Below, in pieces: positions 35,486-47,640 of a stretch of DNA of 64,000 nucleotides (position 1 is its first letter; each line of letters starts with the position of its first letter). The notes beneath the pieces were generated by a model that worked only from the letters and a program-made list of their open reading frames with translations, did not search any database and was not told the origin of the DNA. Source of the stretch: Phlebiopsis flavidoalba (Eukaryota > Basidiomycota > Agaricomycetes > Polyporales > Phanerochaetaceae); contig JAOCPU010000054.1 of NCBI GenBank assembly GCA_035772785.1, positions 1-64,000 of the forward strand. Reading direction: 5' to 3'. The translations under genes were made by a program, and so were the position numbers.

Positions 35486-36779
35486 CTAGCAGTAAGTGTC
35501 CAACGCTGGCTCGTTGCCTCGTAAGGACTGTAGTTCATTGTATAAGGTCACTTTGCTGCCCTGAAGCAGGCTTGCTTGCCAATCTAAGGCGTTCTCCCCC
35601 TGCTTATTGTTTGTGCTATGACCGCTATGTGGTGAGGCCGCAACGCTCGTGGCGGTTCCCAGAATGTGTCTGCGCGGGCGACAACAAAATAGCATACCAC
35701 GCTCGATGCTTTGTGGGTCACCCATTATACTGTCGGTGCAATTGAACGAGATATGTGGAGGAAAGCAGCGATCATGAGTCGAAGGGTGTTCGTGTGGAGT
35801 GGAATGTGTGTTTGGGCTTCGGGTGTGAAGTGCTATCAGCAGCTGTCGCATATCTTGAAGCGGCCTTCGTGGTCCGGTTCCTAGCTCAGAATATCCACCA
35901 TACAGCCCTCACAATCTCGAGGACGACCACTCTGGAGGACCTCCCTTATAGCAGCATTCCTTTATAATCATGAAGAACCTATGCACCCATAGGATCCACG
36001 ATTACCGGTAAGGCGCACATCTGCGCAACGGGTGAAGTCAACGGCCCAGGTATGACTGGGGGGATTTATATGGGCAAAACTCTGAACAGCAAAACGGGAG
36101 GATGGAAGAGGACCACGAAGAGCCCCAGGAGTGCGCTCCCGAAGACAAGGCAACCACACAAGGGCGGTAGTATGGTGCAATGTTTCGAGGAGGACAGTAG
36201 AGACCGACGAGGAAGAGCACCACCGAGACTTGCACAAGCACTGGGAGCAGGGATATGATTTGGCAGGGACTTTCCACGCAGTGACGCCGAGCTGTCGCAT
36301 GCGCCAGAGGCGCACGGGGGTCCTCCGCGGACAGAAAGATGGGGATGGTAGCGGTAATCGACGGAGCCATTGCTGGACCGTGATGGTAAAAGAACGCCGC
36401 CATGACGCTGATGGTCAGACTGAGTACCCAGAGAATGTTCAGTCGGACTACGAGTGGGGTCAGGCGCGTCTGAAATCTTGGGGATTCCGGCACAGCAGGG
36501 ACCGTGGAATTGATGAACTGGTTTCCAACTGAGAAGGACGAGAGCTGCTGGGATATCTGAGCGAGGAGCACGGCGGACCTCGTTGCGGGGTCTTCCTTGC
36601 AGACATGGGTAACGTCCAAGGCAATAAAGCCCGTGACGACCGCCTGAGAACAGACCCTGTCTGTGATACAAATTAACGATGTCGCAATATATGGCATAAT
36701 CACTCACGAAAGTAAGAAGATTCGCGCAAGTTCGTCTTTTTCCATTCGTCTCAGCCAGCTTTCTTCCGTCCTGGGCCAT
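35486..36779 (-). CDS. DUF6535 multi-pass membrane protein
   Basis: DUF6535 proteins are agaricomycete-specific membrane proteins of unknown function. Reading down from about 36779: MAQDGRKLAETNGK, then GLFSAVVTGFIALD assembled from two frames, and DPATRSAVLLAQISQQLSSF. SVGNQFINSTVPAV and RLNILWVLSLTISVMAAFF (second membrane segment) follow, then QIISLLPVLVQVSVVLFLVG (third) and FCPYKSPQS, which marks the family's conserved end of the membrane domain near 36050. Below 35960 a Ser/His-rich frame with ENALDWQASLLQGSKVTLYN may be the C-terminal extension, with a stop at 35486. The four hydrophobic segments and the SQQLSSFSVGNQFIN block make the family assignment secure; the 3' half is uncertain. 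Frame jumps are again present. Confidence 0.78.
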
Positions 36780-37555
36780 GCCGTACTCGAGGATCGCCTT
36801 CCATCCCGCCGCCGCAGACTGTACGACGTTTAGTTACGGATTGAGGCAGATTTTGCAAGGATATGACCGCGCACCTTGTTTGTATCGTGTTCTGTGGAAC
36901 GTCATGATCATGGTTTGCAGGTGGACTCGACTCCTGCCATATAGTTCAGCACAAAGAAAGAGCGCGCCTCCCCACATCCCAGAAAACCGATGCTTACATC
37001 AGCAATCACAGCCCCGCCCTCTGCATGTCGCAGTCACCGGGAGCGTTCGACATATCGTCTTGGAGGTAGACTCTCGACACAAGGGATAGATTACAGATTT
37101 ACAGCTCCGTGAGTAGTAGCTGGAGGTTACAAAGAAAGTGATGGCGATGCGCGACGCAAACGCACTAACTTTGTTCACTTGCGTTGTATCTCGGTAACTG
37201 CCGCAGGCACGCCGTTTGATCCCAAGGCTGCCTAGCTGCCTTCTGCGGTTAGTGTGGCCGAGCTTTATTCACATGGTGAGAATGTTCATTTCTGATCATA
37301 GATAGCACAATGGATATTCAGGAGCAGTGTAGAGAAATATGCAGAATTAAAATGGCGAAAAGCCTACGGGCCTTGGGAACACGAGAAGCATGAATTCGTG
37401 GCGTGAGAAACAGATGCCAAAGTGGACCGTCGAAGCACACGCTCGCGTCGAAAGAAGACTATCGGTATTTCTATTTTTTAAGAAATCAAATATGCATTAT
37501 GATCGTAATTTTAGTCTCTGAGATAAAGATAAGACCCTTGGGAAAAAAAGCCACC
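36780..37555. other. Intergenic, no gene seen
   Basis: Upstream of the DUF6535 gene and downstream of the DUF1524 gene, both minus. Frames here show no conserved motif. Confidence 0.4.
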
Positions 37556-37559
37556 GTGC

Positions 37560-38590
37560 CCTTCACATAGAGCATGGGAACCATAGAGGTCCTCAGCACT
37601 TGGCTAGAATGCTCGTACAGCGCTGTCTTCTTCTCCGCCGAAATCGATCGTGAGAGAGTAGTAGTGCTTGACTTCGACCCATGCGCGAGCATAAGTGCAC
37701 TGGTAAGATGCCAACGGGGGCTGCCAGTTCGCCAATTGTCCTTGTCGCCTGTAGGAGCCAGTCTAATCAGCGACTGCGCCGTACAGAAGGGGACGAGGTC
37801 ATGCCTTTAGATCGTTGAGGTTATCGGTGACGGCAACGAGTTGTGGGCGCGTGAGGTCGTTAGCAAAGGCCTCACGTTGGGCAGCCGTCCAGTCGCGTGC
37901 ACCAGAGAAGAGAGCCATGCCTACACAGATGATCAGATTCTCCGTATGTCTCAGGAAGACATGGAAGTATTATGTTTACCTCCTTGAGAGGGACAAGATG
38001 GTCGGTATCAAACACTGAAATATCAATTAAAGGCCATATATTCACTGTAACCAAAGATCTGCTTACAATGTCCCAGATCGCTTGCATCTGTGGTGGCAAC
38101 ACCGTCGTACACGGCGAGACCCCAGTTGCCCGAGGTTGCCTTACACGCGGTGTTCGTTACGACATTGGTACCGTCGCGCTTGAGGACAGTCTCTCCCGAG
38201 TGTCACACGTTCCAGATACTAGCAATCCACATCAACAACGGTGAAGAAAAAGCGAGACGAGGAAACGCACACTGATGTTCCCATGTCTTGAACTGGCTGC
38301 GCGCGTAGGCCGGAGAGTTAGAATCAACAACGGCGACCGTTAACTGCAAAAAAGGCGTTAGTTATCAGGTAAACGAGTAAGAGTCGAAACGAGGCATACC
38401 CCCGTTCGCTAAGATTCACGTCTTCGCTGTGGCCGTTGAGACAGGCCGTCGGGACGGGGGCCCTCGCCTTGAGGTCGAGCGGAGCAGCAGAAGCTACACC
38501 AGCGAGCGCGACCAGGAGTAATGAGGCGACATATGCTGATCGAGGCGATGTGATGGAACGAGCGACGGTGGTGAACAGTCCCGAGGGTTG
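37560..38590 (-). CDS. Secreted DUF1524 / HNH nuclease-like protein
   Basis: A small secreted fungal protein with the DUF1524 (HNH, GmrD-related) domain. The leader SAYVASLLLVALAGVASAAP is a signal peptide with an Ala-X-Ala cleavage site, followed by LDLKARAPVPTACLNGHSED. After introns come LTVAVVDSNSPAYARSQFKT, ETVLKRDGTNVVTNTACKAT, SGNWGLAVYDGV and the catalytic block ISVFDTDHLVPLKE near 37975-38015. Then come GARDWTAAQREAFANDLTRP, QLVAVTDNLNDLK and, after an intron, GDKDNW, YQCTYARAWVEVKHYYSLTI and AEKKTALYEH. The DHLVPLKE motif carries the metal and general-base residues expected for this superfamily. No in-frame ATG precedes the leader, so the start is uncertain. A TATATAAA box lies at 38623-38630 on this strand, about 40-60 bp before the expected start. 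It probably acts outside the cell on nucleic acid, as inference. Confidence 0.83.
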
Positions 38591-38622
38591 GAGAGCGGTT
38601 ATTCCATACCAATGAGCGAGAG

Positions 38623-38630
38623 TTTATATA
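38623..38630 (-). promoter_or_regulatory. TATA box of the DUF1524 gene
   Basis: The plus-strand TTTATATA reads TATATAAA on the gene's strand, just before the region coding for the signal peptide. Confidence 0.6.
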
Positions 38631-39899
38631 GCCATCGTTGGATATTTGTGTGGACCGTATGGTCTCATGCCCGGCGAACGTGTTGCCTGACAGCTCTTCG
38701 CTTCGTCTGTCTTCGTTGGCGACCTCACTGCCAACGACAGAATGGTGGATGCCAAGACTTGTGTGTATTAGAGAGCAACATGTCGAGCCTTGTTGCATCG
38801 TTGACGAAGGATGCTAAATAGGCTCCAGTAAGTAGCTTCTTTGTCGTCTGGAGTGATAGCGATAAGACATGTGAGAGAGTTCCAATGTGGCCGACGACTC
38901 ACTCTGCGTTCGATGACGTTCATATGGTTAGAGGAAACTGACCTGATCTCCAAAACAAGAGTCGATTGCCTCTTCTCTTTTGTGTGCTAGAGACTTTATC
39001 TCGGTCACCCTGAGCATACTGCTCGCTTGACCTCATTGCGCTACACAGTGTCGCTTGAATAAAGCCTGGTAAGTATTGTCGGCGGACACATGCCTGGTGG
39101 AAATAGTGTTAAACGATCGTTTGCAAGCACAGTATGCTCTTCAAGAAACGTGTATCCCGACCTTTGCTATTCATATGACGGTCCTCGGGTGTTCTGGAAG
39201 AAGCACGTTGGTATCAACACACCAAAAGCGAATCGGAGCTGGTTGATGGCGCGGGTTAGGGTCATCAGGAAATGCGGCCCCCGCGGAGCCGAATAAAACC
39301 TCCCAATTTAAATCGGGAGTATCACACTCACTCGGATAGGGCATATTCAGACTCGACAGCCCCTTTCTCCCTCCTTACACTCCCAAGGTCTCCCTCGCTT
39401 ATTTTACGTCTTCCACTCTATGCAAGCTATGTTCAAACCTACGCACCGCCGTCTGTCCCACTCCCGAAGTATACCGTGCCGTTCCGTTCGAATCAACTTT
39501 CAACATTCAAAGTCCAAACCTCAAAATACAGCGTTCAGAGCTCAGGCGAAGGAGTGGAATTATTGTAGAGGATAGGGGCACCTTGGGCATAGCTTGGCAT
39601 CATGGTGGTGTGACTACAGGTATACTTCATTCTACGGTGTCCCATCCTGTTCATACCACATACGCGTTGGACATTTTTAAACTCTGTTTTCGATCGTCAC
39701 ATATCCTCGAATATGCCCGTTCCAGCCCCTGCCGAAGCACTCTCTTGTAAATCGCCAGAGAGAGACCGGAATATTTGAAATGCATTACATCTACCTCGGC
39801 TCTTGAAGACTCTGTGATTTGCTGGCGGTCGATGCCCAATTTATATTCTCTGGTTACATGCACCCGGGACTAGTCGGGGACGGTACTTTACGCGCCTTT
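38631..39899. other. Divergent intergenic region
   Basis: Between the DUF1524 gene (minus) and DHKTD1 (plus). Small frames here (for example near 39090-39296) have no recognised motif. It should contain both promoters. Confidence 0.4.
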
Positions 39900-42800
39900 C
39901 CGCGTCACGACTATAAGTATAGACAAGCAGCCGCTCTCTTGGCTTTCGACAGCCCCAGCCTCTTCTCAACCGCACCTCCCACCGCCGTCTTAAGGCTTCG
40001 CTTCGTCACTCGTGTGGATAGAACGAGGTCTTCAAATAGTGAACGACGATGCGGGGAGATGCTCTGGCCTTGGGCCATCTCCGACGCGGGAAGGGCTTGA
40101 ACAGCATATATCCAGGTTTCGGTCATACCACGACAGGTCGTACAGGATACCGCGAGCCCCGCCCCTTCGTTCTTCCAGACTGTATGTTCTGAATCGTGTC
40201 GCAAAGTTTGCCGCCTTGGGTGACTAACGACGCGAGCACACAGACACTGACAGCGCTGCCCAACTCGCAACAAACCGCACCGGCCAACGCGTACCCTCTT
40301 TTGCGTTACGTCGACTCTCTACGTGCGCACGGGCACCGCGCAGCACGTATCGACCCACTCGATCTGCTGCAACGCGAGGAGGTCGCTGCGCTCAACCCCC
40401 GCGCGCTACGGCTTAGCACCGTCCAGACCCAGTCCCGCACCTACAACATTGACGGCATCGTGTGGACGCGTCCTGTCGGCGACGGGGAGCCTGAGGAATG
40501 GACACTCGAGCGTATCACGCGCCACCTCCGCGATATTTACGTTGGCCGTATCGCGTACGAGTACATGCACTCGCCGTCCAAGACAGAGCGACTCTGGTAT
40601 TTTCGCACCTTCTCGAGAGCCAGGTTGCACCGGCACCTATGCCCGTGGATGAGAAACTAAGGATACATCGACTTTTGGCGGAAAGCGAGGTGTTTGACCA
40701 GTTTATGCAGGCCAAGTTCCCGAATTTGAAGAGGTACGGACTCGAGGGTGGAGAGTCGATGTTGCCTGCCATGGGATGCGTTGTTCAAGTGCGCAAGACG
40801 AAGGTGCGCAGCATATATATCCCTCTACGACAAACTTCATGCATCTAATCCATAGGCAGCTGGCGTCAAACGGACGTTGTCCCTCGGCATGCCTCACCGT
40901 GGCGGGCCTGGGCCGCCTGAACCTCCTCTCCGAGCCTCCTACAACTCCCCCGCACGTGCCATCTTCGCCAAGGTCAAGGGCATCAGCGAGATCCCTCCCG
41001 AACTTCAAGCAGCTGGCGCATACGGCGACGTGATTAGTCATTTCGGTGCGTCTGGTCCTCCCCACCGTACTCCCCACCCCGCAAATCTCACATTTCGCAG
41101 TATCAAACCCTACGTTGACCTATGGCTCGAACTCGCTTGCCGTCGCACACCTCCCGAAACCCCTCACACCTCGAGGCCGTGGATCCGGTCAGCGCCTCGG
41201 TGCGGCTCGTGCGAAGCAATTTGCGTTTGTTGAAGAAACTGTTCCCCGCCGCCTCCGAGCCCGGGCGCGCAGGCGGTCGCGAACGCCGCGCTCGAGGAGC
41301 ACATAGGCGAATGCTACCCCGGCGACCGTGTGCTGTGCGTGCAGATGCATGGCCGACGCGAGTTTCACTGGTCAAGGTGTGGTTATGGAGGGTCGGCCTC
41401 GGTCTCAGTGAGTATATGCACTGTATTTGGGCTTTTGAAGGAGCTCATCGGGCGCAGGCAACTTGCCGCATTATACTGTTGTGGATCGGTTCATCTCGTG
41501 GTCAAGTACGTGCTACTTCATATATGCCTACAAAAACTGATCTTTTTTGGTATTTGTGCCTCGGCAATCCAGTAATAGGTGCGTTTTCTAGCGCATATAA
41601 TAGGTTGTGTTGACCATTCGCTGACATGACTGCATTTTAGCATTGGTTATACGACTCCAGCCTCGAGCGCACGCTCGTCTTTGTACTGCTCTGACATTGG
41701 TAAAATGATCAACGCGCCCGTTTTGCATGTCAATGGAGGACTATCCTGAAGGTCAGCGCCGGTATTCCTTGTGAAATACACGCGTACTGAGACTCAACGT
41801 TTTTTCAGACGTCGCTCGAGCCATGGAGATCGCGTTCAAATATCGAAACTTCTTCAGAAAGGATATCGTGGTCGACTTGATCGTCTACCGGCGCTGGTGG
41901 GTATCGTACCCTACATAGTTACCACGCATACATGAACCTTTTCTCCAGGGGCCACAACGAACTGGACGAGCCCGCATTCACCACACACGCGCTCATGTAC
42001 GAGAAGATTCGCTCTCGCCAATCTGTGCCCGTCATTATACGAACATCAACTCATCGTGCGCGTCCTCTTTTGTTTCACGATGCATTCACTCAATGACGCG
42101 TTAGTCCGACGGCGTACTCGAGGCCATCATCGGCTGCCGCGCTACGAGACTCACACAAAGCGCAACTCACTGCCGAAATACGACGCCGCGACTTCTTACA
42201 CACCTTCTACACCCGTGTCTTCGACTACGTGGGCTGGCATCGCCTCGACAATCAAGGATGCAGGGGCGTCGAGAGCACCCCTGTGGTATATCACCCCGAA
42301 ACGGGAGTCGAGAAGGAGAAAGCTCGTAGAAATTGGCAAGGCGAGTGTACGCGTGCCGGAAGGTTTCGTAAGTTTTGGTTTCGATCGGTTACAGGAAGTG
42401 CGCTGAGTCCCGGTCGCAGGAGATCCACAGTCGGTTGCAGCGCCATGTCAAACGTCGCGTGCAGACACTCGATGCGGGCAAGGACATTGATTGGGCCACG
42501 GCGGAGGTGCGTGGCCTTGTGATTTAGGTCGAATAATACTGATGGATGTGTAGGCGTTGGCCTTCGCTATGGTTCGCTCATGAGTGAGGGATACGAATAT
42601 TCGCATTTCAGGCCAAGACGTAGGCCGTGGGGACTTTCAGCCAGCGGGTGAGCATGACGAAGCCGCATGGCATTTTTTGTGTTGAAACAGATTTGGGCTA
42701 GCCACGCAATGCTTGTTGATCAGGAAGACTGAAGGCGTCATCGTACCTTTAAACGAGTCCTCAAGTCAGAGGGCCGCCGCTTGGAGTTGGCAAACAGTGC

Positions 42801-44342
42801 GTTATTGTGCTCTACATTGTACCGTCTCACTAAGGATTTTTGCACTAGGCTCATTGAGTGAATTCGCTGTACTCGCGCGTAGGTCACCCTCGGTGAAACT
42901 TTGTTGCTCAATACTTACTTTTTATTGTGAGACAGTCGACGTACGGAGTGAGCGTAGGAACAGGCCTGATATCCTCCCCATTTGGGAGGCTCAGTTTGGT
43001 GGATTTTCTTCAACGGTGCTCAGCATGTCTACGTCAGCCACGAGCACTCGAATATATACTAGAAGTTTTTCCCAATTTAGGTCATAATGTCGACACGTTC
43101 ATCTCGTCTGGTGAAAGTAAGTGGAGAAAAGCTTTCTCCAGTTTTCAGGCAGTCTCATGGTTTCGCTGTCAGACAAGGTGGCCCCCCCTGAGCGCAGAGT
43201 GGTATTGTCCTTAACCTTCCTCATGGTGGGTTCACTATTAACGTTCGCATTCATATCCCGAAACATTGACATCGATGTATCGCAGTGCATGGACGGCGCG
43301 GGCCCTGAACATTCATCGTGTCGCTTGAACGATTTCTTACAGGTAAAATTATCATGCCTGTAAATGAGATAACCCTTGAAGACTTTTACGGCGTTTGTGT
43401 AGCTCACAAACGACCGACCATACTAACCCTTACAAAACGAGGACGTCAGCCACCCGGAACGTTTAATATGCCGTGGTGAATCCAACCCACCCCCCCGCAC
43501 AGTTCTTCCATTTGCCTTCGGCCGCAGATGAAACGTAACTACCGGGAAAAAACCGCTGATCGTATGCTGGCCCGAAGGGACTTTTAACGCTTGGCCCAGT
43601 GAAGTACACGGCAGGTGTGTCCTCGCCAAAGCGTATCCTCACCTCGCTCTAGGCTGCCACTCGTCGACTCTCGCAGAAGATGGATTCCAGTACCAAGTTC
43701 CAACCTGTCATTGACGACGCCCCCTCCGTCAGCGTATCCCTCGACTGTGGAGCGCATCTACGTGCGTCTCAGGCAAGTTCTACTACACGCAGTCCTACTC
43801 AAAGCCCGCGCACAAAAACTCAGAAACTCGCGCATACCGTCCGCGATTGTGCGCATCGAAGGTAAGCCCCTTTTGCCCCTTCCCGTATGCGTGGCGTTGC
43901 GCGCGGTATCGCACGTACCATCTGTCTCAACAACAAACGGAAGGTACACGAAGGTGCGCAACGGTGCGCTTGTGGCGCCTAGGAGCCGAGCACCAGAAAA
44001 CTACGGGCGCGTCAGGTACCATGTGCAGGGATCTGGCTCCAAGAAGAAAGAAAGAGAAGAAAAGAGAAAGAAGAGAGAACCAAGAGAGAAGAAGAAAATA
44101 GCAAGAAGAACGAAGTAGAGGAGAAAGAGAGAAGAGAAAAAGAAGAGAGAAAGAAGAAGCCAGAGAGAGACAGCAAGAAACGATGATGACCATGAAAACC
44201 TGGGGACTGCACAATACTCAACGTATTGAGTGGTCTCTCACAATTCGATCGGGAGTGACCGGCGCCAGCCGGCTCGTCGACGGTATACAAGGAGTTCAAC
44301 GCGTTCTTGAGGAGCAAAAACATGTACGAAGCGCCGCAATGA
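39900..44342 (+). CDS. DHKTD1: DHKTD1-type 2-oxoadipate/2-oxoglutarate dehydrogenase E1
   Basis: Mitochondrial thiamine-diphosphate E1 enzyme of the DHKTD1 branch, which decarboxylates 2-oxoadipate in lysine breakdown. An Arg/Ser-rich leader at 39900-40110 precedes [12 protein letters not shown]. Then come [93 protein letters not shown] and [11 protein letters not shown]. Next are [24 protein letters not shown] (cofactor region), [73 protein letters not shown] and FQPVIDD-type residues. The end reads [20 protein letters not shown] with a TGA at 44340. Many frame jumps occur, for example in the DASFTGQG block near 41345. A purine-rich island lies near the 3' end. The [14 protein letters not shown] and [11 protein letters not shown] blocks favour DHKTD1 over the classical OGDH E1. 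Confidence 0.92.
44041..44181 (+). repeat. Purine-rich (GA) low-complexity island
   Basis: About 140 bp almost wholly A and G on the plus strand, mostly AAGAGA-like words, lying inside the 3' part of the DHKTD1 gene. It may belong to an intron opened by GTACCATG near 44018, but no clear acceptor was identified. Confidence 0.8.
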
Positions 44343-46555
44343 ATGGCTCACGCTCGTGTAGGGCGAGGACGATAGTTATTTATGTATAAGAATTTACATT
44401 ACACACATCCCCCGCTTGGTTTTTCAACGTCTTTGTGATCCACCACTGGCTGAACCTTCAAGCTCAAGATTCAATATTCAATGTTCAAGCTCAAGTTCTG
44501 AGCTTTCGATTGTTCCTATCATTACATGTAATGTCGATAGAGCTGAGACTTGAAATTTTGCGAAAATGTTGCAGAGACTATATATGGACTACAAAGCGAG
44601 CCGAACGCTAGTAGTACATAGTACTCATAGGCGGAATAAATGAGCCTGAACCACTCCGACCGGGGCCTCACTCTGCCTGTGAGTAGCCTTGTGTTTCAAA
44701 GCTCGGGAATGTGAGACTGCCATGGGCGCGGTTTGAAGCCTCATTTTCCATCACTTCATCGCTGCTACACTTCTAGTGTCGTGACCAAAATCCGAAGCTC
44801 TGATAACATCCGAGTCGTGCAAGTGTGGACTGGGCGCAATGGGTCGTGCAACAACACGTGAGCATCCTTCCGAGGCTGGGGGCACATCGTTGGAGCCTCA
44901 ATCATTGTTGCGCCCATGCACCAGCATCGTATCCGTCGCTAGCTCTGTAACGTCGGGTGCGCTCGGCTGGGATTGATACCCCCATGTGCGGGGGAGGACT
45001 GGTCGCATACCGGGTGAAATGTTTGTTTGATCTATCCGCGAGCGTTTGAGGCGGGCAGCGAGCCCCGAATGTGCGCCATCATTTCTTCGTCCACAATCCG
45101 ATATACCCATGGGGAGCAACCAAGAACGGTGATATTTATAAACACGCATGAGATGCGTTGCACTTCGATAAGTGAGTAGAGTTTAACCATGTTGAGATAG
45201 AGAACATACCGTCCTGCGGGGACGTTCTGATAAACGCTTCTCTCTTCGCCCCGCCTCAGATACATGTGTGATCATATATACGGGTGGTGGTTCGAGGTTT
45301 CAGCGGAAAATGCTGTCGAGATCCTGGGACGTTATTCCATCGCACACTCAGGCTCGTAAGGCTCCCTAAGTTTGATAAATAAGTACGACATAAGAACTCG
45401 ATGCCAGTAGCTCGTTCTTCATTGCAATAGGTATGGCTATGTCGAACGACTCTAGACCTGGCTGCAGTTGGAAAGCCATTTCCGCGAGCGAGGAGACCAG
45501 CTAGGGCTCACCTGTGTGTGTCGATAGGATTGAGCAATCCCACTCCGGACGAAGTGAGGGACGGAATTTGCGGAAGGCAGGGCGCGGCGGCGACAAATCG
45601 AATGAACGCGCCTGGAAAGCATCTTTTAGGGGAGGGTTTTTGCGGGGTCTCGCGGACAGAGTCGGAAGAGAGTCGACAAGAAAAGACCATGCCATCGTTC
45701 GGCAAATAACTCTCTCAGGAAGTCCACGACGGGTACGGCTGCACTGTACCGGATCGAGTCAAATACTGTTAGGTTCTGCCACCGACGGTTGTATACCGTC
45801 TGATCGTAGGCAAAGAGGAGTAGCAGGCGGGGCCGCTAACTCTCCCCTGTATCCCGCGTCGATGACACTTCGCTCGGCAAAAGTCGCTAACGACCTTTAA
45901 CATCCGCGCTCTGTTGGTTGCTTCGTTCATGTAACTTTGAGGCAGCCCTCAGCGAAGAGAGGTTTCCGAGGGCGTTCCGGATAAGATAAAGTCTTCTTCG
46001 ACTGATATGCTGAAGGCGATGCGCGAATGTCCTCTGATCATACTATGCGTACAAGAGATCTCGTGCTTCTTCTATGGTGTAGGGGCCACTGTGATTGTCA
46101 AAGTAGAGCACGCGCGGTGCAGAATTCACAGCCAGCTCTACCTCCGCGGTGTGTAGCCCGCTGTGGGACCAGTAGGTCTGGGGAGGCTCCATAAACGGGA
46201 TGCGGCATACAATGTGAAGCTATACGAGAAACGCAAAGTCGACAATTTGCGTCTTCAATACTAAGCGGAGCCTGTGAGTCACCGCGAGCATCGTATCGAG
46301 TAGCAAAAACCTAAGATAGAGCGACGCGAACGATTCAGTGCGGGTCGATAATGCCTTTGGGCCTTTGCCCTTAGTCACCTCATTGCAAAGGGTTCCTTAT
46401 CCTGGTACCCTACGTTCTGCATATCATGGCCTTTGGGGGTGTAGACGTGACATAGCCCGTCCCCCGAAACTTTTGCCATTGAAAGAACTTACTGTTGCAC
46501 TCGCGACATCTCGCACAAAGTCGATTTTTCCTGCGAATGCAGAAGAATTTGTTGT
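44343..46555. other. Unassigned region
   Basis: No conserved family was identified. The minus strand near 44900-45265 has a coding-like frame (contains MYLRRGEERSVYQNVPAGRY) that I cannot place. A short duplicated word, TTCAAGCTCAAG, occurs twice near 44456-44492. Confidence 0.35.
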
Positions 46556-47640
46556 GTCCCTTCCACAGTACAGGTCGAGACACGACTCTCGGTATTATGG
46601 GGTGTGGATGGTGACTGTGGCACTACTCCTTTTATTGAGCACGAGGGATTGGTAGATATTGTGATGCTGAGGCAACGGGGCAGGGTTCCGGGAAAAGAAG
46701 CTGATGACCGACTCGGAATTATCTTCCTCGTAAAACAGCGCATCGTAAAGGGTATCTGATACTCGGGTCGTGTGGCCATTGCCAGTCGTGCGGCCCGAGC
46801 TCATGTGCATAGTCGTTCGTCGATATAGATGAGGATGAAAAACGGCAGGACGCCTAGAGTCTGATCCTTAGCCGAGCAGGCGGTTGAAGACAGCGGATGA
46901 ACAGCGCTGTGGCGCTCAATTGGTCTGGCCGAACCATAAGTGCCTCCGCCAGTCTGCGCTACATGTCGCCATCAACCGGCAGAGGATGAGCACCGTCTGA
47001 TGGGTCAGGAGGCTGGAATAAGAGTTCGAATTCACGGTCAATACTGTCAAACACGAGATTACGAGCAGTTCCTTGGGGATTTGGTCAGCCCCCATTAGCC
47101 GCTAGTCGAGCAATGCGAACCCAAGAAGGATCGGTCTACTACCTCGAACTGGCCTCCTGATGCGTATCAGGGTAAATTCCGCATCTTCCTTGATTGTCCC
47201 TTTTCTCGCAAAAGTAGGGTCCTCATTCCAGGTCCGTTAATGAAGGGTCAGGATTCGGTTCGTATAGGTGCTTTCCCACATGGCATACTCTGTTAAGAAG
47301 GCACGAAGCTGCGTGCGTGGCTTCGAAAAGCTTGATGAGAAAGGCCCAAAGTGAGAGAGTCCATTCCGTCCCGTTGCTTTGCGTATATACCGGCTCCTAC
47401 AGAGATAAAATCTCCGCGCCAAGGTAGTCCCTCCGATTGGGTGATACCCAGACCGCCCGTGCCGGAATGACTCTGAGCTATTACCTGATCTCAATGTTGA
47501 GAGACAGTGTCACTATGAGGGACGCCCCCCCCCCCCCAGTCTCGTGTACGTATCTTTCGATTTGTCCGGTCCCGAGCTCTGTATCATGGCAAGATGCTTG
47601 CTGCATAGACCCCGATGCCTTCATAACTGAGGATCGCTGA
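46555..47640 (-). CDS. Uncharacterised coding-like segment
   Basis: I do not recognise this protein. Reading down the minus strand, NLVFDSIDREFELLFQPPDP, SDGAHPLPVDGDM (followed by an in-frame TAG) and RRLAEALMVRPDQLSATALF lie near 46900-47060. RVSDTLYDALFYEEDNSESV and SLVLNKRSSATVTIHTP lie near 46600-46770. The runs are long, balanced in composition and consecutive, so a real multi-exon gene is plausible. The in-frame stop and frame changes resemble the indels seen in the identified genes. A C13 homopolymer at 47525-47537 lies in its presumed 5' part. It could also be two unrelated fragments. Confidence 0.35.
47525..47537. repeat. C13 homopolymer
   Basis: Thirteen consecutive C on the plus strand, in a region with no assigned gene boundary. 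Confidence 0.85.

Noticed and set aside
17101..38590. A functional GmrSD-like restriction system
   Set aside because: The DUF1524 protein has a secretion signal and the DUF262 protein an AT-hook; about 17 kb and several unrelated genes separate them.
40196..44342. Classical OGDH E1 (KGD1)
   Set aside because: The blocks [30 protein letters not shown] and [12 protein letters not shown] fit the DHKTD1 branch better.
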